DNA of 17,463 bases from Gammaproteobacteria bacterium (GCA_026982215.1 JALSHN010000215.1:1-17463), one strand, 5' to 3'. Positions 8,148 to 14,380 are shown, numbered from the stretch's first letter. Translations and numbers: made by a program. Notes: a model not told the origin generated them from the letters alone.

Positions 8148-9373
8148 TGCGCGGGATAAGGGGCACGGGCGAGTCCTGAGTCCACTGCCGCCGCCGCCAC
8201 CGCCGGGGCCACCCGGTCCATGAGCCGCGGATCCAGTGGCTTGGGGATGATGTAGTCCGGGCCGAATTCCAGCGTCTCCAGCCCATAGGCCGCAAGCACC
8301 GTATCGGGTACCGGTTCGCGGGCCAGTCCTGCCAGCGCCCGTACCGCCGCCACGTGCATCGAGGCATCGATGGCGCGGGCGCGAACGTCCAGAGCGCCGC
8401 GGAAGATGAAGGGGAAGCCGAGGACGTTGTTCACCTGATTGGGATAGTCGCTGCGGCCGGTGGCCATGATCAGGTCGTCGCGCACCGCCAGGGCTTGTTC
8501 CGGGCGGATCTCGGGATCGGGGTTGGAGAGGGCGAAGACCACCGGTCGTGGTGCCATCCGCTGGAGCTGGTCGGGATGCAACAGGTCCGGTCCCGAGACG
8601 CCGATGAACACGTCCGCCCCCTCCAGGGCGTCATCGAGGGTGCGGGCCCCGGTGTCCACGGCGAAGGCCGCCTTGTAGCGGTTCAGGTCGTCCCGACCGC
8701 TGTGGATCACCCCTCGGCGATCGAGCAACAACAAGCGCTGTGGATCGGCACCCAGGGTCTTGAGCAGGCGCATGGAGGCGATGCCGGCCGCGCCTGCTCC
8801 CAGGCAGACGATGCGGGCATCCTCCAGCCGCTTGCCTTGCAGCTCCAGGGCGTTGAGCAGGCCGGCGGCGATGATGATCGCCGTGCCGTGCTGGTCGTCA
8901 TGGAACACCGGGATGTCCAGCCGAGCCTGGAGCGCCTCCTCGATGGCGAAGCAGCGGGGGGCGGCGATGTCCTCCAGGTTGATGCCGCCGAAGGTGGGGG
9001 CGAGGCGGGCCACGGTGTCGATGAAATCCTGGGGATCGGGGGCGGCGATCTCCAGATCGAAGACGTCCACATCAGCGAAGCGCTTGAACAGCACCGCCTT
9101 GCCTTCCATCACCGGTTTGCCCGCCAGGGGGCCGACGTCTCCCAGGCCCAGCACCGCGGTGCCGTCGGTGATCACCGCCACCAGGTTGCCCCGGGTGGTG
9201 TAATGGAAGGCGGCCTCGGGATCGGCGGCGATGGCGCGCACCGGTTCGGCCACGCCGGGGGTGTAGGCCAGGGAGAGGTCCCGTTGGGTTTCGCAGGGCT
9301 TGGTGACGGTGATGGCCAGCTTGCCGGGACGGGGCAGTCGATGGTAGTCGAGAGCGGCTTGCTTGAGGTCCAT
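8129..9373 (-). CDS. Malic enzyme, single-domain form
   Basis: The enzyme oxidatively decarboxylates malate to pyruvate with NAD(P)+ and a divalent metal, supplying pyruvate and reducing power in the cytoplasm. The ATG at 9373 gives 414 residues beginning MDLKQAALDYH; the longer open frame upstream runs through a terminator and rpmE, so it was rejected. Seen: LAYTPGVAEP with the catalytic Tyr37; EGKAVLFKRFADVD with catalytic Lys92; metal ligands Glu134-Asp135 and Asp160 in HDDQHGTA; the dinucleotide motif GAGAAGIA (192-199); SNPDPE and GRSDYPNQVNN. It lacks the phosphotransacetylase-like domain of the roughly 760-residue MaeB proteins, resembling the short Bacillus-type enzymes. NAD versus NADP preference cannot be read here. 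GGGAG lies five bases before the ATG. Its 3' end overlaps the facing gene by 19 bp. Confidence 0.93.
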   Translation of the reverse strand: MDLKQAALDYHRLPRPGKLAITVTKPCETQRDLSLAYTPGVAEPVRAIAADPEAAFHYTTRGNLVAVITDGTAVLGLGDVGPLAGKPVMEGKAVLFKRFADVDVFDLEIAAPDPQDFIDTVARLAPTFGGINLEDIAAPRCFAIEEALQARLDIPVFHDDQHGTAIIIAAGLLNALELQGKRLEDARIVCLGAGAAGIASMRLLKTLGADPQRLLLLDRRGVIHSGRDDLNRYKAAFAVDTGARTLDDALEGADVFIGVSGPDLLHPDQLQRMAPRPVVFALSNPDPEIRPEQALAVRDDLIMATGRSDYPNQVNNVLGFPFIFRGALDVRARAIDASMHVAAVRALAGLAREPVPDTVLAAYGLETLEFGPDYIIPKPLDPRLMDRVAPAVAAAAVDSGLARAPYPAHYPPRF

Positions 9374-9402
9374 GGCGTCTCCCAGAGGGTGGCGGGGCAA
9401 GG

Positions 9403-9423
9403 AAAAGGCGCCCGCAGGCGCCT
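9403..9423 (-). terminator. Intrinsic terminator after rpmE
   Basis: Read on the minus strand, AGGCGCC-TGCG-GGCGCCT is a perfect seven-base-pair GC stem with a four-base loop, and its 3' arm runs into TTTT. It lies 27 bases after the rpmE stop and 29 bases before the malic enzyme start, leaving no room for a separate promoter between the two. Confidence 0.8.
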
Positions 9424-9449
9424 CCTTGGCCATCGTGGCCGGGGCCGGT

Positions 9450-9656
9450 TTATTTCTTGAGCCCGTATTTCTGGCGGAACTTGTCCACCCGGCCGGCGGT
9501 GTCCACGATCTTCTGTTTGCCGGTATAGAAGGGATGACACTTGGAGCACACCTCCAGGTGCAGGTCACGCCCCAGGGTGGAGCGGGTCTGGAAGCTGTTG
9601 CCGCAGCTGCAGGTGACGGTGATCTCGCTGTATTCGGGATGGATTCCGGGTTTCAT
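9450..9656 (-). CDS. rpmE: 50S ribosomal protein L31
   Basis: L31 sits on the large ribosomal subunit at the bridge to the small subunit. The 68-residue product begins MKPGIHPEYSEITVTCSCG and has the four cysteines of the zinc-containing form: Cys16 and Cys18 (CSC), and Cys37 and Cys40 (CSKC). The rest, HPFYTGKQKIVDTAGRVDKF, is fully typical. In many bacteria a zinc-free paralogue replaces this form when zinc is short; I see no Zur-like site here, but I did not recognise one with confidence either way. A GAGAG stretch precedes the ATG, and a promoter pair is visible at 9740-9768. A strong terminator follows. Confidence 0.98.
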   Translation of the reverse strand: MKPGIHPEYSEITVTCSCGNSFQTRSTLGRDLHLEVCSKCHPFYTGKQKIVDTAGRVDKFRQKYGLKK

Positions 9657-9739
9657 GTCGCTCTCGAGCCTCGTTGGGGGCCGTCGGCTCCGGATGTACC
9701 GGCTGCCTGGGCCGCTTGGATCCCAAAGGAAGGCGCGCG

Positions 9740-9768
9740 ATTGTACACCCCGCGCCCTCGCGGCTCAA
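9740..9768 (-). promoter_or_regulatory. Probable rpmE promoter
   Basis: On the minus strand, TTGAGC (9763-9768) and TACAAT (9740-9745) are separated by exactly 17 bases. The match to sigma70 consensus is four of six and five of six. Transcription would start near 9733, giving a leader of about 77 bases. Its -35 lies only nine bases from the -35 of the facing promoter. Confidence 0.6.
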
Positions 9769-9777
9769 GGGCGTGTC

Positions 9778-9806
9778 TTGACCCCCTGTCGCCCCATGGG
9801 TACACT
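9778..9806 (+). promoter_or_regulatory. Probable promoter of the 36-residue protein unit
   Basis: TTGACC (9778-9783) and TACACT (9801-9806) are 17 bases apart, matching the sigma70 consensus at five and four of six bases. Transcription would start near 9813, about 54 bases before the ATG at 9867. The region between the promoter and the gene shows no other strong signal. Confidence 0.6.
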
Positions 9807-9866
9807 GCCCGGGTCTTCAACGCCAGAGTTCGCAGCAATAGACGAACCGTCAAGGGAGGGTGAAAC

Positions 9867-9977
9867 ATGGGTTACGACTACATCTGGGTGCCGATCCTGG
9901 TCTTCGTGTTCTTCGTGGCGCTGGCCTTCTGGCTCTCCGGTGCCGCGATGGCCGACCTGGAGCAGCGCCGCAAATAA
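9867..9977 (+). CDS. 36-residue single-helix membrane protein
   Basis: This gene is too short for ordinary ORF cut-offs, yet it has a strong GGGAGG Shine-Dalgarno, a clean ATG and TAA, and a probable promoter. The product is one hydrophobic helix, about residues 6-28 (IWVPILVFVFFVALAFWL and following), with Tyr and Asp at the start and a charged end, DLEQRRK. By the positive-inside rule the C-terminus should face the cytoplasm. Its size and layout resemble small accessory subunits of cbb3 oxidases such as CcoM and CcoQ, but I see no clear sequence match. The next gene, 70 bases downstream, encodes a fragment-like oxidase subunit I, so a partner role is an inference from context. Confidence 0.75.
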   Translation: MGYDYIWVPILVFVFFVALAFWLSGAAMADLEQRRK

Positions 9978-10000
9978 GGCGTTCCGCCGGTTCAGTCCCT

Positions 10001-10026
10001 GAAAGCCCGGTCTCGGCCGGGCTTTC
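10001..10026 (+). terminator. Strong hairpin between two membrane-protein genes
   Basis: GAAAGCCCGG and CCGGGCTTTC are exact ten-base arms around the loop TCTCGG. The 3' arm ends in CTTTC and is followed by TCAT, so the T run is short. It could be a weak terminator, which would give more of the 36-residue protein than of the downstream proteins, or a processing/stability hairpin. The Shine-Dalgarno of the next gene starts nine bases later. Confidence 0.55.
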
Positions 10027-10047
10027 TCATGCCTGGGAGGAGGTTCC

Positions 10048-10572
10048 GTGAGTCCCACCCCTGAAGATCGTCGTCTGGCCAAGTTCCTCTTCGCTTCCGC
10101 CGCCTTCTTCTTCGTTGGCACCGTCCATGGCGTGGTGCAGGTCATCCACCCGGTGCGGGTGTGGCTCGATTCCATCGGCAGCCCTTACGGCGGCCCGGGC
10201 CACATGATCGACCCCCTGGCCCATGCCCACATCAACGTGGTGGGGGGGGTGGTGGTTTTCCTCATGGGAGCCGTCTATTACTTCCTCCCGCGCATGACCG
10301 GGGTGGCGGTGTTCTCCACCCGCCTCATCCAGCATACCTTCTGGTGGACGGTGCTGGGGGTGTGCGGCTTCTATTCCACCTTGATGGTCTTCGGCATCTG
10401 GGAAGGCTACCTGCTGCTCAACGACCCGGGGCGGATGGACGCGGTGCACGAATATTACAAGCCCCTCATCGCCATCGTCTCGTCGATCATGGGGATGGGG
10501 TTCTGGATCTTTTTCTTCAATGTCTTCGCGACCTTCTGGCGGGCGAGGAAGCAGCATGGCGGCGGCGCCTGA
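10048..10572 (+). CDS. Heme-copper oxidase subunit I-like protein, last four helices only
   Basis: The 174-residue product has four membrane helices, at about 11-33, 58-80, 94-118 and 138-164. It lines up by eye with the end of cbb3 oxidase CcoN, helices IX-XII: AHAHINVVGGVVVFLMGAVYYFLPRMTG corresponds to the helix X segment with the HxH pair; RLIQHTFWWTVLG to the RLxxxHFWxxxxG region; and VHEYYKPL to the MHPFY segment before helix XII. In full enzymes the helix X HxH histidines (here His59 and His61) ligate the high-spin and low-spin hemes. The helices with the CuB histidines, the crosslinked tyrosine and the other low-spin heme ligand are absent, so it cannot be a complete oxidase. The start is GTG, four bases after GGGAGGAGG. 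An ATG at 10029 is out of frame. It overlaps the next gene by 17 bases. Family confidence is high; function is unknown. Confidence 0.85.
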   Translation: MSPTPEDRRLAKFLFASAAFFFVGTVHGVVQVIHPVRVWLDSIGSPYGGPGHMIDPLAHAHINVVGGVVVFLMGAVYYFLPRMTGVAVFSTRLIQHTFWWTVLGVCGFYSTLMVFGIWEGYLLLNDPGRMDAVHEYYKPLIAIVSSIMGMGFWIFFFNVFATFWRARKQHGGGA

Positions 10573-11083
10573 GCTTCGTTGTCTTTGTCCCGCTGAGTGG
10601 CCGGACTGGGACGGGCAGGACGTGGACCTTTCCAATAGCTGGGTGCACCGCCAGCCTCTGCGCACCTTCTTCAACATGCCCATCGGCTACGAGACCTTCC
10701 TGGAGCGTCAGCGTCTGGATCTCGAGGGGCTGGAGTTGCAGGAGCGCTGGCCGGGGCTCGTGCTCAGTCACCTGGGTTGGTTCAAGGGTCACCTGCTTCG
10801 CCCGCTGGTGGAGCAGGAGGCGATGCCGCCGCACCACCGTCTGGAGATCCTCCCGAGCCCTTTCGTGTTGCGGGCACGGTTGCATCACGGCAATGTGAGC
10901 ACCGTTCGTGAGCCCTACCTGGAACTGCAGCGCGGGCTCATGGAGGAAGGGAAGATGCCCAAGGAGCTGTATCTGGTCTATCTCACCTGTCCGTTGTGCG
11001 CCGAGGCCAAGGGGGGGGACCGCATCCTGTTGTTGCGTCGTTGGGTGGAGAGCGAACGGCTCAAGCGGCGCCGGCGTCGCTGA
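10556..11083 (+). CDS. Uncharacterised soluble protein with CxC and CxxC motifs
   Basis: I do not recognise this 175-residue protein. It has no signal or membrane helix. Cys9-x-Cys11 near the start and Cys145-x-x-Cys148 near the end (LRCLCPAEW and TCPLCAEA) are the only cysteines and could together bind a metal such as zinc or iron, though this is an inference. The central part contains WVHRQPLRTFFNMPIGYETFLERQRLDLEGLEL and a His-rich stretch (MPPHHRLEI, RLHHGNV). The tail is strongly basic, RLKRRRRR. The ATG at 10556 was chosen because GAGGAA lies seven bases before it; the open frame extends 12 codons upstream without a Shine-Dalgarno. It overlaps the oxidase-like gene by 17 bases, so the two are probably translated together. 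It faces rhlB with a gap of 20 bases. Confidence 0.75.
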   Translation: MAAAPELRCLCPAEWPDWDGQDVDLSNSWVHRQPLRTFFNMPIGYETFLERQRLDLEGLELQERWPGLVLSHLGWFKGHLLRPLVEQEAMPPHHRLEILPSPFVLRARLHHGNVSTVREPYLELQRGLMEEGKMPKELYLVYLTCPLCAEAKGGDRILLLRRWVESERLKRRRRR

Positions 11084-11103
11084 CAGGGCGGCGCACCCAG
11101 CCC

Positions 11104-12438
11104 TCAGCCGTGGCGGCCGCCGCCTTCTTTGGGGCGGTCATTGCCAGCGGGGGCGCGCCGGCGTGATCGCGAGGAGCGTTTCCCCTCGCGCCGCCGCGCC
11201 ATCGAGGATCCGTCGCGCCCTTGGGGGCGGCGTTTGTGTGAGCGGCGGGCGGGGCGTTCCACCGGGGTCAGCAGGTCTTCCTCCAGGGTGGCCACCGGGA
11301 TCTTCATGGCGATGTAGGCTTCGATCTCGGGCAGAGAATAGACCGTCTCTTCGCAGGCGAAGCTGATGGCGTCGCCTTCCTCGCCGGCACGGGCAGTGCG
11401 CCCGACACGGTGGACGTAGTCCTCGGCGTCCTGGGGCAGGTCGTAGTTGAATACGTGGGAGACCTGGGGGATGTGCAGCCCGCGGGCGGCCACGTCGGTG
11501 GCCACCAGCACCGGGAATTCTCCCTTCTCGAAACGGAAGATGAGGCGCTGGCGCTTGCGCTGAGGGACATCGCCGGAGATCAGTGCCGCGCCGATGCCGT
11601 TGGCCTGCAACAGGCGCTCGACGAATTCGGCGCCGCGTTTGGTGTTGACGAAGACGATGGCCCGTCGTGGCTCGAAGCGGCGCAGCAGATTCACCAACAG
11701 GGCCGGTTTGTCTTCTTTGGCCGGATAGTAGAGGCGTTGACGCACGTGGGCCACGCTCACCGGTTCGCTCTCGGCCTGGATCAGGCGGGGGGCGCCCATG
11801 TGTTCGTAGGCCAGCTCCTGTACCCGCAGGGAGATGGTGGCCGAGAACAGCAGATTGAGGCGCTGCTCGGCATCGGGCAGGCGGCGCAACAGGTAGCGTA
11901 CGTCCTTGATGAAACCCAGGTCGAACATGCGGTCGGCCTCGTCGAGGACCACTGCCTGGATTCCGCGCAGGGAGAATACCTTTTGCCGGTAGTAATCGAT
12001 GAGGCGACCGGGGGTGGCGACGATCACCTCACAACCGGCCTCGAGGGTCCGGCGTTGGCGCTCATAGCCGGTGCCACCGTAGATCACCGCGAAGCGCAGT
12101 CCACTGTGGCGTCCCAGGGCCTCGGCGTCACGGTGGACCTGGAGGGCCAGTTCGCGGGTCGGGGTCAGCACCAGGGCCCGTGGTTGCCCTTCGCGGTGCT
12201 GGGACAGGGGCGGGCGGGTGAGCAGGTGTTGTATCACCGAGATCATGAAGCAGGCGGTCTTGCCCGAGCCGGTACGGGCCTGGCCGATGACGCTCTCGCC
12301 GGCCAGGGTATGCGGCAGCACCTGGGCCTGGATGGGGGTGCAGCGCTCCAGACCGCTTTCTTCGATACCGCGCAACAGTGAAGGGTCGAGGGGGAGGTCG
12401 CGAAAACGGGTCTCGCTGAGGTGGATGGCGTCTGTCAT
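11104..12438 (-). CDS. rhlB: ATP-dependent RNA helicase RhlB
   Basis: RhlB is a DEAD-box helicase that in E. coli joins RNase E in the RNA degradosome and unwinds structured RNA for decay. The chosen ATG at 12438 gives 444 residues beginning MTDAIHLSETRFRDL. Seen: the Q motif with CTPIQ (33-37); Walker A ARTGSGKT (54-61); PTRELA; the TPGR motif; DEAD (166-169); SAT (199-201); FVNTK; ATDVAARGLHIP; and HRVGRTARAG. The sequence FNYDLPQDAEDYVHR matches RhlB rather than other DEAD-box members, as does its position divergent from trxA and near rho. The C-terminus is a long Arg/Lys/Ser-rich tail. No good Shine-Dalgarno precedes either this ATG or the one at 12450; upstream in-frame extension to 12573 would overlap trxA and was rejected. 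Confidence 0.95.
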   Translation of the reverse strand: MTDAIHLSETRFRDLPLDPSLLRGIEESGLERCTPIQAQVLPHTLAGESVIGQARTGSGKTACFMISVIQHLLTRPPLSQHREGQPRALVLTPTRELALQVHRDAEALGRHSGLRFAVIYGGTGYERQRRTLEAGCEVIVATPGRLIDYYRQKVFSLRGIQAVVLDEADRMFDLGFIKDVRYLLRRLPDAEQRLNLLFSATISLRVQELAYEHMGAPRLIQAESEPVSVAHVRQRLYYPAKEDKPALLVNLLRRFEPRRAIVFVNTKRGAEFVERLLQANGIGAALISGDVPQRKRQRLIFRFEKGEFPVLVATDVAARGLHIPQVSHVFNYDLPQDAEDYVHRVGRTARAGEEGDAISFACEETVYSLPEIEAYIAMKIPVATLEEDLLTPVERPARRSHKRRPQGRDGSSMARRREGKRSSRSRRRAPAGNDRPKEGGGRHG

Positions 12439-12455
12439 GGTATTAAGCATAACAA

Positions 12456-12492
12456 AATCAAACGGCATTGGACTTGAAATGGCCGTTTGATT
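12456..12492. repeat. 11-base inverted repeat between rhlB and trxA
   Basis: AATCAAACGGC (12456-12466) and GCCGTTTGATT (12482-12492) are perfect reverse complements with 15 bases between them. With one bulge the stem can extend by CATT/AATG, leaving an eight-base loop. On the minus strand it is followed by TTTGTT, about 18 bases before the rhlB start, so it would form a hairpin in a rhlB leader if transcribed. It also overlaps the probable -35 of trxA, so it could be an operator. Confidence 0.6.
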
Positions 12493-12503
12493 AGGCTCAA
12501 ATG
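12474..12503 (+). promoter_or_regulatory. Possible trxA promoter
   Basis: TTGAAA (12474-12479) and TCAAAT (12498-12503) are 18 bases apart and match the sigma70 consensus at five and four of six bases. The -35 lies between the arms of the inverted repeat at 12456-12492. Transcription would start near 12510, about 53 bases before the GTG start. The -10 is weak, so this is tentative. Confidence 0.35.
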
Positions 12504-12562
12504 TAACGAGTTTCGACACGGGGGCGCGGTGCGCCCTTACTCCCCAGGATCTGGAGGCGCAA

Positions 12563-12889
12563 GTGAGCGACAAAATCGTCTATCTGACCGATGATACCTT
12601 CGAGGATGAGGTCCTCAAGTCCGACATTCCCGTTCTGGTGGATTACTGGGCCGAGTGGTGCGGTCCTTGCAAAATGATTGCCCCGATCCTGGACGAGATC
12701 GCCGAGGAATATCAGGGACGGGTGAAGATCGCCAAGCTCAATATCGATGAGAACCCGGAGACGCCGCCCAAGTACGGCATTCGGGGCATCCCCACCCTGA
12801 TGCTGTTCAAGGACGGCAACGTGGAGGCGACCAAGGTGGGCGCCGTGTCCAAGTCGCAGCTGGTCGCTTTCATCGACAGCAATCTCTAA
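12563..12889 (+). CDS. trxA: Thioredoxin 1
   Basis: Thioredoxin reduces protein disulfides in the cytoplasm and supplies electrons to enzymes such as ribonucleotide reductase. The 108-residue product is of typical length, with the active site WCGPC at residues 32-36, the family segment VLVDYWAEWCGPCKMIAP, and the cis-proline loop GIRGIPTLMLFK. The buried Asp of the family is present in LVDYW. The start is GTG with GGAGG five bases upstream. It is divergent from rhlB and followed, after 224 bases without a gene, by rho, the order known from E. coli. Confidence 0.98.
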   Translation: MSDKIVYLTDDTFEDEVLKSDIPVLVDYWAEWCGPCKMIAPILDEIAEEYQGRVKIAKLNIDENPETPPKYGIRGIPTLMLFKDGNVEATKVGAVSKSQLVAFIDSNL

Positions 12890-13113
12890 AGCTTCCCGGT
12901 CGGGCGACCGATGAGGCGTTTGGCAAGGAGGGCTGGACGCCACTCGCGGGAGGTGTTAGTTTGTCGCCCCACGCTGCAGCCCTCTGCCGCCTCGTCCTGA
13001 GCGGCGCGGTCCGGTCCCGGACCCCGGTTTCCTGACACGCTTTCAATTCACGAATTCCAATCGACCCAACCGACGCACGCCATCCATCCCCTCAATTCGC
13101 CTCAGACACGCCC
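12890..13113 (+). promoter_or_regulatory. Leader region of rho
   Basis: No gene is visible in these 224 bases. I found no convincing sigma70 pair. Two small GC hairpins occur: CGGTCG-GG-CGACCG (12897-12910) and GGTCCG-GTCC-CGGACC (13008-13023), the second followed by CCCGGTTTCC. The last 83 bases are C-rich and G-poor. In E. coli the rho leader is the place where Rho limits its own transcription, so the region fits an autoregulated leader. Confidence 0.5.
13031..13113 (+). promoter_or_regulatory. C-rich, G-poor segment before rho (possible rut site)
   Basis: By hand count these 83 bases hold 37 C and 10 G, the reverse of the G-rich sense strands elsewhere in the window. Rho loads on unstructured C-rich, G-poor RNA with YC dinucleotides, which are frequent here. 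The segment runs right up to the rho ATG and lacks a Shine-Dalgarno sequence (CAGACACGCCC before ATG). Confidence 0.55.
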
Positions 13114-14370
13114 ATGAATCTTACGGAACTTAAAAAGAAAACCGCCTCCGAGCTTCTCAAGATCGCCCAGAAGATGGGTATCGACAACGTGGCCCGGGCC
13201 CGTAAACAGGATCTCATCTTCGCGATTCTCAAGGCCCATGCCAAGAAGGGGGAGGACATCTTCGGCGACGGGGTGTTGGAGATCCTCCAGGATGGTTATG
13301 GTTTCCTGCGTTCCGGGGACAGTTCTTACCTGGCCGGGCCGGACGACATCTATGTCTCTCCCAGTCAGATCCGCCGCTTCATGCTGCGTACCGGGGACAC
13401 CGTGTCGGGCAAGATCCGGCCTCCCAAGGAGGGTGAGCGCTATTTCGCCCTGCTCAAGGTCTCTGAGATCAATTACGAGCCGCCGGAGAATGCCAAGAAC
13501 AAGGTGTTGTTCGAAAACCTCACCCCGCTCCATCCCAGTGAGCGGCTCAAGCTGGAGGTGGGCAACGGCAGCACCGAGGACATCACCGCACGGGTGATGG
13601 ATATCGTCGCTCCCATCGGCAAGGGGCAGCGCGGGCTGATCGTTTCGCCGCCCAAGGCCGGGAAGACTATGTTGTTACAGAACGTGGCCCACTCCATCGC
13701 CTACAACCACCCCGAGTGCTACCTCATCGTGCTGCTCATCGACGAGCGTCCGGAGGAGGTGACGGAAATGGCCCGCTCGGTGCGCGGTGAGGTGATCTCT
13801 TCCACCTTCGACGAGCCGGCCACCCGCCACGTCCAGGTGGCGGAGATGGTGATCGAGAAGGCCAAGCGCCTGGTGGAACACAAGCGTGACGTGGTGATCC
13901 TGTTGGATTCGATCACCCGCCTGGCCCGGGCCTACAACACCGTGGTGCCCTCTTCGGGCAAGGTGCTCACCGGTGGGGTGGATGCCAATGCCTTACAGCG
14001 GCCGAAGCGCTTTTTCGGCGCCGCGCGCAACATCGAGGAGGGCGGTTCTCTCACCATCATCGCCACCGCGCTCATCGATACCGGTTCGCGCATGGACGAG
14101 GTGATCTACGAGGAGTTCAAGGGTACCGGCAACATGGAGTTGCACCTCGACCGCAAGATCGCCGAGAAACGGGTCTATCCCGCCATCAACATCAACCGTT
14201 CCGGCACCCGGCGCGAGGAGCTGCTCACCCGGCCGGACGAGTTGCAGAAGATGTGGATCCTGCGCAAGCTGCTCCATCCCATGGATGAGTTGCAGGCGAT
14301 GGAATTCTTGCTGGACAAGCTCAAGACCACCAAGACCAATCAGGAATTCTTCGATTCCATGAAGCGCTGA
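13114..14370 (+). CDS. rho: Transcription termination factor Rho
   Basis: Rho is a hexameric RNA-dependent ATPase that pulls nascent RNA from RNA polymerase. The 418-residue product is nearly the length of E. coli Rho (419). Seen: the N-terminal helical domain starting MNLTELKKKTASELL; the cold-shock-like RNA-binding domain with GDGVLEILQDGYGFLR (about 51-66) and YLAGPDDIYVSPSQIRRF; Walker A SPPKAGKT (178-185); Walker B and catalytic acid LLIDERPEE (208-215); the Q-loop region LDSITRLARAYN; and the R-loop region GGVDANALQRPKRFFGAARN. The ATG is fixed by homology, although no Shine-Dalgarno is visible. There is no N-terminal insertion of the kind seen in some high-GC phyla. rsmE follows after 10 bases. 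Confidence 0.99.
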   Translation: MNLTELKKKTASELLKIAQKMGIDNVARARKQDLIFAILKAHAKKGEDIFGDGVLEILQDGYGFLRSGDSSYLAGPDDIYVSPSQIRRFMLRTGDTVSGKIRPPKEGERYFALLKVSEINYEPPENAKNKVLFENLTPLHPSERLKLEVGNGSTEDITARVMDIVAPIGKGQRGLIVSPPKAGKTMLLQNVAHSIAYNHPECYLIVLLIDERPEEVTEMARSVRGEVISSTFDEPATRHVQVAEMVIEKAKRLVEHKRDVVILLDSITRLARAYNTVVPSSGKVLTGGVDANALQRPKRFFGAARNIEEGGSLTIIATALIDTGSRMDEVIYEEFKGTGNMELHLDRKIAEKRVYPAININRSGTRREELLTRPDELQKMWILRKLLHPMDELQAMEFLLDKLKTTKTNQEFFDSMKR

Positions 14371-14380
14371 GACCGTCGCG

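Noticed and set aside
8354..9460. 368-codon plus-strand frame opposite the malic enzyme gene
   Set aside because: Antisense to an enzyme with all catalytic residues; no domain or Shine-Dalgarno of its own.
9374..9568. N-terminal extension of the malic enzyme by 65 residues
   Set aside because: It would translate through the rpmE terminator and part of rpmE out of frame; a good Shine-Dalgarno lies just before the ATG at 9373.
9765..9781. TCAAG-N7-CTTGA inverted repeat as an FNR/Anr site
   Set aside because: The FNR site is TTGAT-N4-ATCAA; here the half-sites have the opposite orientation and spacing, and the repeat is fully explained by two facing -35 boxes.
12439..12573. N-terminal extension of RhlB by 45 residues
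   Set aside because: The extension would cross the start of trxA and its promoter region, and its sequence is not RhlB-like; the family start matches the ATG at 12438.
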